Positions 35,284-42,598 of a stretch of 64,000 bases of DNA are shown here, piece after piece; position 1 is the stretch's first letter; every line of letters starts with the position of its first letter. The notes under the pieces were generated by a model. The model had not been told where the DNA came from, did not search any database, and worked only from the letters and a program-made list of their open reading frames with translations. The DNA comes from an uncultured Olsenella sp. (GTDB lineage Bacteria > Actinomycetota > Coriobacteriia > Coriobacteriales > Atopobiaceae). The stretch spans positions 1-64,000 of the forward strand of contig UQIF01000005.1 in assembly GCA_900540955.1 (NCBI GenBank), given 5' to 3'. Position numbers and translations under genes: made by a program.

Positions 35284-37005
35284 CTATCTCTCCTCGTCGA
35301 AGAGGTCGGTGATCTCTTGGCGGGCGCGGGAGAGGCGTAGCTTGAGCACCTTGATTTCGTCCGTCTTGGCGAGGTAGGCGTCGGCGACGGCCTTCTGACG
35401 TCCGGCGTCCTCGAGGGGCACCTTGATGGAGGACAGGGCTCGGATGGGCAGGTTCGGGATGGCGGTGCCGACCACCTCGCGGGCGAGCAGCTCCTTGCCG
35501 GTGGGGCCCGAGAGGAAGGCGGCCAGGTAGTGCGGGTCGATCTTCTCCCTGTCGACGCTCAGGACGTATAGGTTTCCGTTTGCGAGGACCTTTCGTCCTT
35601 CGGGCACCTCCGCGACCGCCACCTTGAACGGGGCGCCGGACTTGGAGATTAGGACGTCTCCGTCGTGGACGCAGTACTTCTCGAGCTTGGGGTCGAGGGA
35701 GGAGAGATTCGGGAGCTCGTTGTCGATGCTGCCGTCGGAGATGTTCTTCAGATTGAGGTAGCTGAGTCCGGTGTCCTCATCGCAGACGAGTGCGTCGAGC
35801 TCCGCCGCGCGGACGCTTGCCCCGCGCATGATCTTCGCGACGCTCCCGAGCGCCACGCCGTTGGGGACCTCGATCTCCTTCTCGAGGTAGCGCTTGGCGG
35901 AGAGGTCGAAGCCGCGAGCCTCGATCTCCTTGAGGGTCTTGAACGCGCTCTTCTCCGAGTCGGTGCCGAGGCGCTCGAGGATGGTGGCGATGGCCTCCTC
36001 GTCGATCGAGCAGCTTCGGCGGTCGTTCGTTCCCAGGTCGGACGCGTCGACGAAGCGGATTCCCTTGGAGCCGCCCGGGCAGAGCACGACGAGCGAGGTC
36101 TGAATCATGGTATAAGGTGCGAACACGCCCTTTGGCAGGGCGACCATGGCCTTGATGAAACCGTTCTTGGCGAAGTACTCGCGCACCGGCCTGTCCATGC
36201 CGTTGAAGCACGCCCCATTGGACATGACGGCGACGGCGGTGCCGCCCTCCCTGAGCGAGTCGACGAGCAGGCGGTTGAAAACCCAATCCGAGGAAAACGG
36301 GCGGTTGTAGCGCTCCTGCCCCCTGAGAACCTTCTCCATGTAGTGGGAGGTCCTTGCGAACATCCTGGTCTGCATGCCCCACGGGTAGTTTGAGAACGCC
36401 TTGTCCGCGGGGTCGTACTCAATGTCGTCCTCGCAGAAGCGGAACATGTCCTCGCAGGTGTAGGAGATATTCGATTTCGTGACATTTGAGCGCATCTTGG
36501 CGATTGCGAGGGCGGTGGGGTTGAGCTCGACGCCCGTGAGAGCTGCCTCCGGGCAACTCGCTGCGACAATCTCGAGGAAGTTTCCCTGCCCGCAACCGAG
36601 GTCGACGACCTTTTCGCCCGGCTTGACGTTGAGCACCGCGAGAGCGAGGCGTGCTATCCCCTCAGGGGTCGACGCCTCGCCACCGAAGACTCCTTGGGTG
36701 ACGGGGCCGTTCCTGAGGTATTCGTCGATCGCCTCCTCATCGAAGGAAGAGACGACGTGGAGCAGCTCGTCGAGCGATGACGATGCAGACAGTTGGTCTA
36801 GGGAACGCCTGAGGAGCGCCGCGATATCGTCGTCCCCCCGAGATGCGGCTTCCATCGCCTTACGGGCATCCCCGGTTTTGCCGGCGTCCAGCGCGGTGCG
36901 GGCGAGGTAGATGAGCGGGTAGATTTCATCGGGCGTTGCCGCGCCGCGAAGGCGGTTCGAAATAGACCAGACGAGCTTTCGTATATGTGCGCCGTTGTAA
37001 GACAA
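35284..37005 (-). CDS. N6-adenine methylase fused to a type I specificity half
   Basis: A 573-residue protein. Motif I is VVDLGCGQGNFLEIVAA; the place of motif IV reads DKAFSNYPWGMQTR, i.e. NYPW where NPPY/NPPF is expected. After residue ~395 (EVPNGVALGSVAKIMRGASV) there is one HsdS-like recognition domain ending with a helical segment. The TTG at 37005 with AAAGGAG 5 nt upstream is chosen as start; the frame is open to 37035. No nuclease domain is seen, so it is either a lone methylase or part of a nuclease system missing its cutter. Confidence 0.75.
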   Translation of the reverse strand: MSYNGAHIRKLVWSISNRLRGAATPDEIYPLIYLARTALDAGKTGDARKAMEAASRGDDDIAALLRRSLDQLSASSSLDELLHVVSSFDEEAIDEYLRNGPVTQGVFGGEASTPEGIARLALAVLNVKPGEKVVDLGCGQGNFLEIVAASCPEAALTGVELNPTALAIAKMRSNVTKSNISYTCEDMFRFCEDDIEYDPADKAFSNYPWGMQTRMFARTSHYMEKVLRGQERYNRPFSSDWVFNRLLVDSLREGGTAVAVMSNGACFNGMDRPVREYFAKNGFIKAMVALPKGVFAPYTMIQTSLVVLCPGGSKGIRFVDASDLGTNDRRSCSIDEEAIATILERLGTDSEKSAFKTLKEIEARGFDLSAKRYLEKEIEVPNGVALGSVAKIMRGASVRAAELDALVCDEDTGLSYLNLKNISDGSIDNELPNLSSLDPKLEKYCVHDGDVLISKSGAPFKVAVAEVPEGRKVLANGNLYVLSVDREKIDPHYLAAFLSGPTGKELLAREVVGTAIPNLPIRALSSIKVPLEDAGRQKAVADAYLAKTDEIKVLKLRLSRARQEITDLFDEER

Positions 37006-37017
37006 TTCGGCTCCTTT

Positions 37018-37086
37018 CAATTCTCTGGTTATCAATAACCGTTGAGTGAACTATAGCACACGCGGTTATTGATAACCAGAGAATTG
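37018..37086. promoter_or_regulatory. 24-bp inverted repeat around the methylase promoter
   Basis: Two perfect 24-bp arms (37018-37041 and 37063-37086) flank a 21-bp spacer that holds a -10-like TATAGT on the minus strand. Each arm also contains a near-palindrome GGTTATCAATAACC of its own. The site lies just upstream of the TTG start at 37005. Two dimers could bind here and block the promoter. Confidence 0.7.
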
Positions 37087-37148
37087 TTCGCGCGAGGTTC
37101 TCAGTATTGCGAGTGATGGGCGAAGAAGACGTTTTCGACGCCGATGAA

Positions 37149-37188
37149 GCGCCCGCCCCGTTTCCGCTGGGGAAATCGAGGCGGGCGC
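37149..37188. terminator. Hairpin downstream of the 37.4-kb gene
   Basis: GCGCCCGCC (37149-37157) pairs with GGCGGGCGC (37180-37188), and TTTCC/GGAAA extends the pairing inside. It lies between a minus-strand gene ending at 37355 and the methylase promoter. The T-tract is poor. The rest of 37,087-37,354 holds no recognisable gene. Confidence 0.45.
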
Positions 37189-37354
37189 CAGCTGATGAGC
37201 ATGCTTCTCAATGGAAGGTATTCCACACGGGGCGGATTATATGAAAGGCTTGGGCGCGGGGCGGGGGAGCAGGGACGGGGCGACAAAAGAGGGAAGGAGG
37301 TTGAGTGCTCGTAGGGAAGACCGTGGAGCTTCGGGGCGGGGCCTGATGATGACC

Positions 37355-38386
37355 CTAAGCTGGGTTCTTCGCCCCAGGCGAATCCGTCTTTACAACGAAA
37401 GACGGATAATTGATGCTATCGAGTGGCGCGTGCTTGGCCCTCGCGTCGGCGAGGCCGGCGGCGAAGGCGCGCCTGACCTCATCGGCGTCGGAGGGGAAAT
37501 CGCGGGCGTCGCCGAGGCACAGCTTGTCTCGCAAGCCGCTGACGGGCACGGGTGAAATAAACCAGTATTCGCCCGAAACAAGCGGGGTGCCCCAGTTCTC
37601 GATCAGGTACCGATCGTTTCGCGGAGCTTTGCCCAGCAGCGCGCGAACCAAGTCCTTGTTCCGTAGGAAAGTGAGGGGGTAACGGGCCTTCTCGATCTCG
37701 CCGAGATTGACCGCCATGTAGCGCTCGCCGAGCTCGGCGAGCCTATTGAGGGGGTAGCCCATCCCCACGAGGGTGTCCCACTCGCGGCGGGTCTCGTCGT
37801 TCTTTTTGCCCGGCTTGCCGTTAAAAGCGCTGCAGAAGCGTGCATAGGCGTCATCGACGTCCTCGGCATGCGTCCCTGCTGCGCGCGCCGCCGCGGGGGC
37901 GTCAGGACCGATGGCGACGGTCGGCGCCTTATGTGCCGGCGCCTTCCGTCCTGCGGCAGAGGAGGGCTTCGCCGGCAAGCCGATCGCGCGGGCGATTGCG
38001 GGAACAACCGGGGAATACACGGTGGGAAGGCGCTCCGTCGTCACCATCTCGCGACCATTGACGACCTTCACGCGTTCGACGCGCTGTGGCTCGGCGCGAA
38101 GAAGTCCGAGCCCAACGAGCCTGGATGCGCACTGTTGGACGGCGCCGCGCGTGACACCGATCCTCCCTGCAATCTCTGAGGCTTTCATATCGAGCTTGCG
38201 GCCGCCCTTGGCGGACCTGATTGCGATCCCGAGAACGAGGTTGTCGAGACCGGTCAGTTCCGGGACGAGGGCCTCGAAAACCGGCACCCAAGCCGCGCCG
38301 GCCTTTGAGTAGAGGTCGGCGACCACATAAGAATTCCAACAGTCATTCTCATCGTTGCTCCCGACCATATAGCTGTGCTCGTTCAT
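37355..38386 (-). CDS. Winged-helix protein, possible replication or regulatory protein
   Basis: A 343-residue protein. Residues 25-115 form a winged-helix-like domain (MKASEIAGRIGVTRGAVQQC, then ASRLVGLGLLRAEPQRVERV), followed by an Ala/Pro-rich linker and a helical C-terminal domain (AYARFCSAFNGKPGKKNDET, YPLTFLRNKDLVRALLGK). This resembles phage/plasmid initiator or helix-turn-helix element proteins, but I cannot name a family. The ATG at 38386 has AAAGGAG 8 nt upstream. Confidence 0.6.
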   Translation of the reverse strand: MNEHSYMVGSNDENDCWNSYVVADLYSKAGAAWVPVFEALVPELTGLDNLVLGIAIRSAKGGRKLDMKASEIAGRIGVTRGAVQQCASRLVGLGLLRAEPQRVERVKVVNGREMVTTERLPTVYSPVVPAIARAIGLPAKPSSAAGRKAPAHKAPTVAIGPDAPAAARAAGTHAEDVDDAYARFCSAFNGKPGKKNDETRREWDTLVGMGYPLNRLAELGERYMAVNLGEIEKARYPLTFLRNKDLVRALLGKAPRNDRYLIENWGTPLVSGEYWFISPVPVSGLRDKLCLGDARDFPSDADEVRRAFAAGLADARAKHAPLDSINYPSFVVKTDSPGAKNPA

Positions 38387-39236
38387 TGTTCGCGCTCCTT
38401 TAGCTCTCGACTTTTGATGGCACAATAATCGCGGAGTACAGACCATCGTGGGAGGATGTCCCGAATGGTACGGTTGCATCACAATTTAGCCATTTCCGCA
38501 GCTTAAAGGCCTGTGGATTGCCGACATCGCCGGGCTCCGCCCGTCCCTGAACGCGAAGTGCTGCCCGAGGCCTGTCGCCGACCGTTGCGGAGGAAGTCCG
38601 GAGGCGCGGGGGGACCCGCCGGCCGCCGCTTTGGCGAACGCCTCGTTTGGGGTCGCCTGCGTTGAAGCGGGCGGCAGCCATTTCGCTCGAGGGCGTTCGG
38701 ACGACTCACGCCCGACGTGCCCTTGCCGCGAGGTTTTGGTACGTGAGATGACGCCTGCAGTCCCCTTCTTCGCATCCGACTCTAAGGAGCTATTAGTTGC
38801 TTTTTAAGAAACTGTTTCGCGTGCGTGCGTACGCGCTCTTTCTATATAGAGCGAGACGGCGGCATGAAAACGCGAGGTCAAGGTTGATGCCAGGGCGACG
38901 CAACCCAGTGGTTTCGCTGAACCGAAGAGTGCAAGGGCTGGAGCTGTGCGATAGCAACCCTTTGCCGCTGCTGGTTGCAAGGGCTGCAAACGGGCGGATG
39001 CGAGGGGCTGTTGTTTTAGGCGCATAAGCCTTGATGCCGCGAGGGCGCATGGGGATGCCATCAGCGGGCGGCAACGTTCCCGTAGTAATGTGCCCGGGAA
39101 TGATTGTGCTGGTGACCATCTCGCTGGATAGCAGCGTGACCTATGCGAGGGGCCTGACACGCGTGTTGGGGCTCACGCTGACAAGGGCAGTGGCCGAATC
39201 CGCAGTCCTTCTCTGGACGGTGGCCCCAGCGAGGGC
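38387..39236. other. 850-bp stretch without a convincing gene
   Basis: Short open frames exist on both strands but lack ribosome sites and family resemblance. A GC-rich part (38,500-38,760) looks like decayed coding DNA. A small hairpin with TCTATATAGA is found near 38,843. I see no tRNA, terminator or repeat of note. Confidence 0.5.
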
Positions 39237-40556
39237 TTAGCGCAACCGACCCGGCTGCGCCAGAAGCTCGCGGCCTCCCTCGAACTCTGCCAGCACGTCA
39301 AGCAGCAGCTCGGTGTCCCAGGGCTCCAGCTCGGCCTCGGCCGCCTGGCTGCCCGTGGGGGCCGCGTCCATAGCCGCAATCCTGCGGGCGAGCTCTAGGG
39401 CGTCCGCTCGTCCCGACTCTAAGAGCTCGGCGAGCGCCACTGTTCTCTTCGCTGGGGTGTCCAGGAGCTCCGCGGCGGAAATCCTCACGGACGCCTCTTC
39501 CGCCTCCGGGCACTCGCCCTCCTCCTCATCATCAAGGTACTCGTCTTCCCCTTCGGGGGCAGGGGGCCTGCGCAGTGTGTTTAACTCACGCAGGAGCCGG
39601 AGCAGAAGACGCCTCCCGGGCACCTTCTCCCATCGCTCGCGCCGCTTGCGATCGAGCCCCTCCCGCTGCCTCTGCTCGTGCTCCTCTTTGACCTCCATGT
39701 GGGAGCTCTCCCGCATGGACTCGCCCAGATGCCTCCTCGCCTCCTCGACGGTCATCTCCCCCTTGCTCGCCACGCGGGCGACGTCCCGGACCTCGACCGT
39801 CTCCCACCCCTTCTCGGGCGCGAGCGGGTCGGTGATGAATAAGAGGCGCATGGTTCCGAGCTTCAGGTGCGCGCCCTTCTCGCCCTCGTCGCCTACGGTG
39901 ATCAGGACCGTCCTCCCGTCCTTGAGGGTCACGACGTCGCCGGCGTTGAATCGCGTCTCCAGCAGGAGCCGGCGCTCCTCGAGCGCTTCGGGCGTCGTCC
40001 TCCTGCGTATGGCCTCGGCGATCTCAGGCACCTTCATGTGCCAGTTGGTCGCCATGTTTCCCTCGATGCCCTCGGGCGCCCATGACCAATACTCGATGAG
40101 GTCGCGCGCGATTGACTCCGGGTTGTAGCCGGGCCTTCTCCTCGCGATGAATGCAAGCGCCTCCCACTCCTCGACCTCCTTCGGCGAGAACCGGGCCACG
40201 GCGTACTCGACCGCCACGGGGTCGACCTGAACCCAGCCGATGTCCATATCGTGGGCCGAGGCCCTGCCCATCCAGCCCCCGCCGCCGAGCGTGTATACGG
40301 CGCCGTGGCGCCCGATCCAGAACCCCTTCGGCGAGCGTCCCCTCAGGCTCTCGGGGGTGTTCTCTATGGAGCAGACCCCCTCAGCGGAAATAACTGCCTT
40401 GCAGTAGCGGAATCCGGGGCCGGGGTCCCTGACGATAGCGCTGAAGCGTCCCATTGAAGGATATGATCGGTGAAGGAACGCCTCTCTACCGTCCGCCAGG
40501 GTGCCGTAGCAGGGGATAAGCTTCTCGAGGTCCTCAAACCCGCCCGTAAACCTCAT
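39237..40556 (-). CDS. Hypothetical element protein with charged C-terminus
   Basis: A 439-residue protein. The N-terminal half is a compact alpha/beta region (PCYGTLADGREAFLHRSYPS, VDPVAVEYAVARFSPKEVEE); residues ~225-290 (VVTLKDGRTVLITVGDEGEK) may be a small barrel; the rest is strongly charged and helical (GEDEYLDDEEEGECPEAEEA). The ATG at 40556 has GGGAGGGGG directly upstream. I do not know the family. It is next to the excisionase and is likely a native gene of the element. Confidence 0.6.
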   Translation of the reverse strand: MRFTGGFEDLEKLIPCYGTLADGREAFLHRSYPSMGRFSAIVRDPGPGFRYCKAVISAEGVCSIENTPESLRGRSPKGFWIGRHGAVYTLGGGGWMGRASAHDMDIGWVQVDPVAVEYAVARFSPKEVEEWEALAFIARRRPGYNPESIARDLIEYWSWAPEGIEGNMATNWHMKVPEIAEAIRRRTTPEALEERRLLLETRFNAGDVVTLKDGRTVLITVGDEGEKGAHLKLGTMRLLFITDPLAPEKGWETVEVRDVARVASKGEMTVEEARRHLGESMRESSHMEVKEEHEQRQREGLDRKRRERWEKVPGRRLLLRLLRELNTLRRPPAPEGEDEYLDDEEEGECPEAEEASVRISAAELLDTPAKRTVALAELLESGRADALELARRIAAMDAAPTGSQAAEAELEPWDTELLLDVLAEFEGGRELLAQPGRLR

Positions 40557-40677
40557 GACCCCCTCCCTCGGCTGCCGGTGTTTTAGCTGCTGTCGGTATT
40601 GTAGGCGAGGGCGCACCTGATCCGGGGAGCCTTATTGCGGAGGGGCTTCACTCATCGTTTAACGCCGTCCCCCGAAA

Positions 40678-40920
40678 TTAACCGATCTTCTCGCGGTCGG
40701 CTTCCGAGAGAAACAGCTGTGCGAGCTCGTGCTGCCCGATGTAGTAGATCCTGTTGACGCGGCGCCCGAGCATGCCCTGCTTGCAGAGCTTGTAAATCGT
40801 GTTGCGGCTGACCCCGCCCATGCGGCGGCCTCGTCAACCGAGAGCGGGCGCGAGTAGCCGACGCGAGACTCCGCGACGGTTGGGGGGGATGGTGAGGTAC
40901 TTGAGCTTCCGATTGCCCAC
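40678..40920 (-). pseudogene. xis: Excisionase-like helix-turn-helix protein with two offsetting frameshifts
   Basis: The parts lie in three frames: GNRKLKYLTIPP (start GTG at 40920), TVAESRVGYSRPLSVDEAAA, and VSRNTIYKLCKQGMLGRRVN with YYIGQHELAQLFLSEAD. Removing one C from a C7 run and adding one G to a G4 run restores an 80-residue MerR/excisionase-type protein that ends at 40678. The net length is a multiple of three. Either the gene is broken or both changes are homopolymer errors in the assembly. It lies next to the integrase, as excisionases do. Confidence 0.7.
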
Positions 40921-40992
40921 GGCGGGTCCTTTCGACGCCTGGTTCTGCCGACAGCACAATGGTGCTCGTTGCCAAAGGCCCGGGTGGGGTAT

Positions 40993-41004
40993 TCCCGAAC
41001 GGGA
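40993..41004. promoter_or_regulatory. Palindrome TCCCGAACGGGA upstream of xis
   Basis: Second copy of the palindrome found upstream of mobC, in the context GGGGTATTCCCGAACGGGAC, about 78 nt upstream of the excisionase start. Its repeat at two functional ends of the element supports a shared regulator. Confidence 0.5.
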
Positions 41005-41065
41005 CGCCGGTGTGCTCGCAGCGTGGGGGCAGGCAAATAGGTGAGCTCGGGGGTAAAAGGTGAAT

Positions 41066-42259
41066 CTAGCTGTAGAAGTCGCCGAGCCGGTCCATCGCGG
41101 CGCGCTTGGGGGCGGCGAGCGCGGTCGCGTAGACCTTCATCGTCATGCTCGGGTCCTTATGGCCGAGAATGCTCGCGAGGCTCATGACGTCGCATCCCTG
41201 AGCGATCGAAACGGTGGCGAACGTGTGCCGAAGGCCGTGGAAGATCACCGGGTCGCCCTGCGTCCCCACCCAGTTCATGGCCGCGCTGAGGGCGCTCCAG
41301 CGGAAACTGAGGACGTTCGGGGAAAGCCAAGCACCGGTCAGCGGGTTCCCGCAGATGAACAGGGAGGGAGACCACCTGCCGAACCCCCTGATCCGCTGTC
41401 TCTGGGCCTCGCGCGCGGAGGCGAGGGCGGCCGCCAGCGTCGAGGGCACGGGGATGTCTCGGAAGGCGCCTCGCCCGGAGGGGTCTTTCGGGTTGTCGCG
41501 CAGGACGAAGCCGCCGTTTTCGCCCTTCGCGAGCGTATGGCGGACAAGGAGCATCTGCCTGTCCTCATCCCAGTTCTGCCAACGCAGGGCGCAGATCTCG
41601 CCGCGCCGCATTCCCGTCATCAGCGCGATGATGCCTGCGAGCGCCAGGGGCTCGGGGAGCCTCGCGCGCAGCTGCGCCGCGACCTCGAGGGCGCTCGACT
41701 CCGTAAGGGAGTTGACCGGCTTCGGAAGGTCCTTGGGCGCCTTGAGCAGGCCTGTGGCGATGATGGGGGCGTCCCCGATCGCGGCGGCGTACTTGCAGAC
41801 CATAGCCAGCACGCCGTGCTTTTTATTCCGCGAGGCGGAGCCGAGGCCGCGCTCGTCGCGCAGCCAAATCATCCAATCCTGCACGTCGGATGGCTTGAGC
41901 ATGGAAATGGGCACTTCACCGATGCGTGCGAGGCGCAGATCGCGCACGGCGCGCATGTACTCCTCTCGGGTGGCAGGGGCTACCTCGGAGTGGCGGGTGA
42001 TGAAGTCCTCGGCGTAATCCGCGGTCGGAGTTCCCGAGCCTACGGAGTCTTCGGCTTCCGCTTGCCTAATGAGCTCGTCGCGCCACTGGCGCAGCGCGGT
42101 GAGTGCCGCCGAACGGCCACGGGTGCTGTTCTTCGTACAGGCGATCTTGGTCGTCTTGGTAAGGCGCCTGCGCTCCCCGCCGCTCTCCTTGACGTCGATC
42201 GTGAGGCGCCAGTACTTCGCGCCGTGGGCGACGCCGCCGGCCGAGAAGGTTTTAGCCAT
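41066..42259 (-). CDS. int: Tyrosine recombinase / integrase of the element
   Basis: A 397-residue phage-type integrase with the arm-binding, core-binding and catalytic domains in order. Active-site residues are visible: Arg in MTGMRRGEICALRW, the His-x-x-Arg box HGLRHTFATVSI, His in LASILGHKDPSMT and Tyr in MKVYATALAA. It is full length and points away from the attachment site 190 bp upstream of its start, the usual arrangement for tRNA-targeting elements. Confidence 0.93.
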   Translation of the reverse strand: MAKTFSAGGVAHGAKYWRLTIDVKESGGERRRLTKTTKIACTKNSTRGRSAALTALRQWRDELIRQAEAEDSVGSGTPTADYAEDFITRHSEVAPATREEYMRAVRDLRLARIGEVPISMLKPSDVQDWMIWLRDERGLGSASRNKKHGVLAMVCKYAAAIGDAPIIATGLLKAPKDLPKPVNSLTESSALEVAAQLRARLPEPLALAGIIALMTGMRRGEICALRWQNWDEDRQMLLVRHTLAKGENGGFVLRDNPKDPSGRGAFRDIPVPSTLAAALASAREAQRQRIRGFGRWSPSLFICGNPLTGAWLSPNVLSFRWSALSAAMNWVGTQGDPVIFHGLRHTFATVSIAQGCDVMSLASILGHKDPSMTMKVYATALAAPKRAAMDRLGDFYS

Positions 42260-42272
42260 CGTCTCTCCTTCG

Positions 42273-42310
42273 CGCTACAAATCCGCTACATGGCCGCTAC
42301 ATGTGTAGCG
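42273..42310. repeat. Integrase arm-type sites, left of att core
   Basis: CGCTACA occurs in direct orientation at 42273, 42284 and 42295, 11 bp apart, and inverted (TGTAGCG) at 42304-42310. They lie between the integrase start and the tRNA fragment and are likely arm sites of the attachment region. Confidence 0.6.
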
Positions 42311-42450
42311 CGAAGTGATTTTGCTCGATTCGGTTGTTCGTAGTGAAAGTTAAAGAAATAAACTAGTTGGTACTGAAATACAGTGCAGCTTCACAATATG
42401 GTGAAAACCGATGGTATCGGTTGGTATTGGTAATTTAACTAGTCAGACAG

Positions 42451-42495
42451 CTTTCAAGGTGGATATCGCGGGTTCGAATCCCGCTGGGGGCACCA
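42451..42495 (+). other. attR: 3' half of tRNA-Glu (TTC): attachment site of the element
   Basis: From the anticodon loop CTTTCAA onward the sequence has the 3' anticodon stem GGTGG, the T-arm GCGGG-TTCGAAT-CCCGC, the 3' acceptor strand TGGGGGC and ACCA. The five bases before the loop (GACAG) do not pair with GGTGG, so the 5' half is not a tRNA. This is the footprint of integration at a tRNA anticodon loop; the intact tRNA should lie at the far left end, outside the window. Confidence 0.85.
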
Positions 42496-42504
42496 CGTTT
42501 TCGC

Positions 42505-42535
42505 AGGTCAGGGGCTAGGGCCCCTGACCTTTTTT
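42505..42535 (+). terminator. Intrinsic terminator after the tRNA-Glu fragment
   Basis: AGGTCAGGGGC (42505-42515) pairs with GCCCCTGACCT (42520-42530) over a 4-nt loop and is followed by five or more T. It would be the terminator of the original tRNA-Glu gene. Confidence 0.9.
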
Positions 42536-42542
42536 CGTTAAA

Positions 42543-42570
42543 TGTAGCGGATTGCGGCGAATGTGTAGCG
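42543..42570. repeat. Arm-type sites on the far side of the att core
   Basis: TGTAGCG, the inverse of the sites left of the core, occurs at 42543-42549 and 42564-42570, 21 bp apart. The longer shared word ATGTGTAGCG is present at 42301 and 42561. Arm sites on both sides of a core are expected at attP, not at a simple attR. Confidence 0.6.
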
Positions 42571-42576
42571 CCGCGT

Positions 42577-42598
42577 GCCAAGAAGTGCACTTCTTGGC
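42577..42598. terminator. Perfect 22-bp palindrome at the end of the DUF3825 gene
   Basis: GCCAAGAAGTG-CACTTCTTGGC is a perfect palindrome that ends on the last base of the DUF3825 coding region. It would form a cruciform or a short hairpin in the transcript; no T-tract follows on the minus strand. Confidence 0.5.

Noticed and set aside
38797..39027. Small plus-strand frame near 38.8 kb
   Set aside because: No ribosome site, no family, and it lies in a stretch that looks decayed.
42466..42495. Complete tRNA gene
   Set aside because: Only the 3' half from the anticodon loop is present; the 5' stem bases do not pair.
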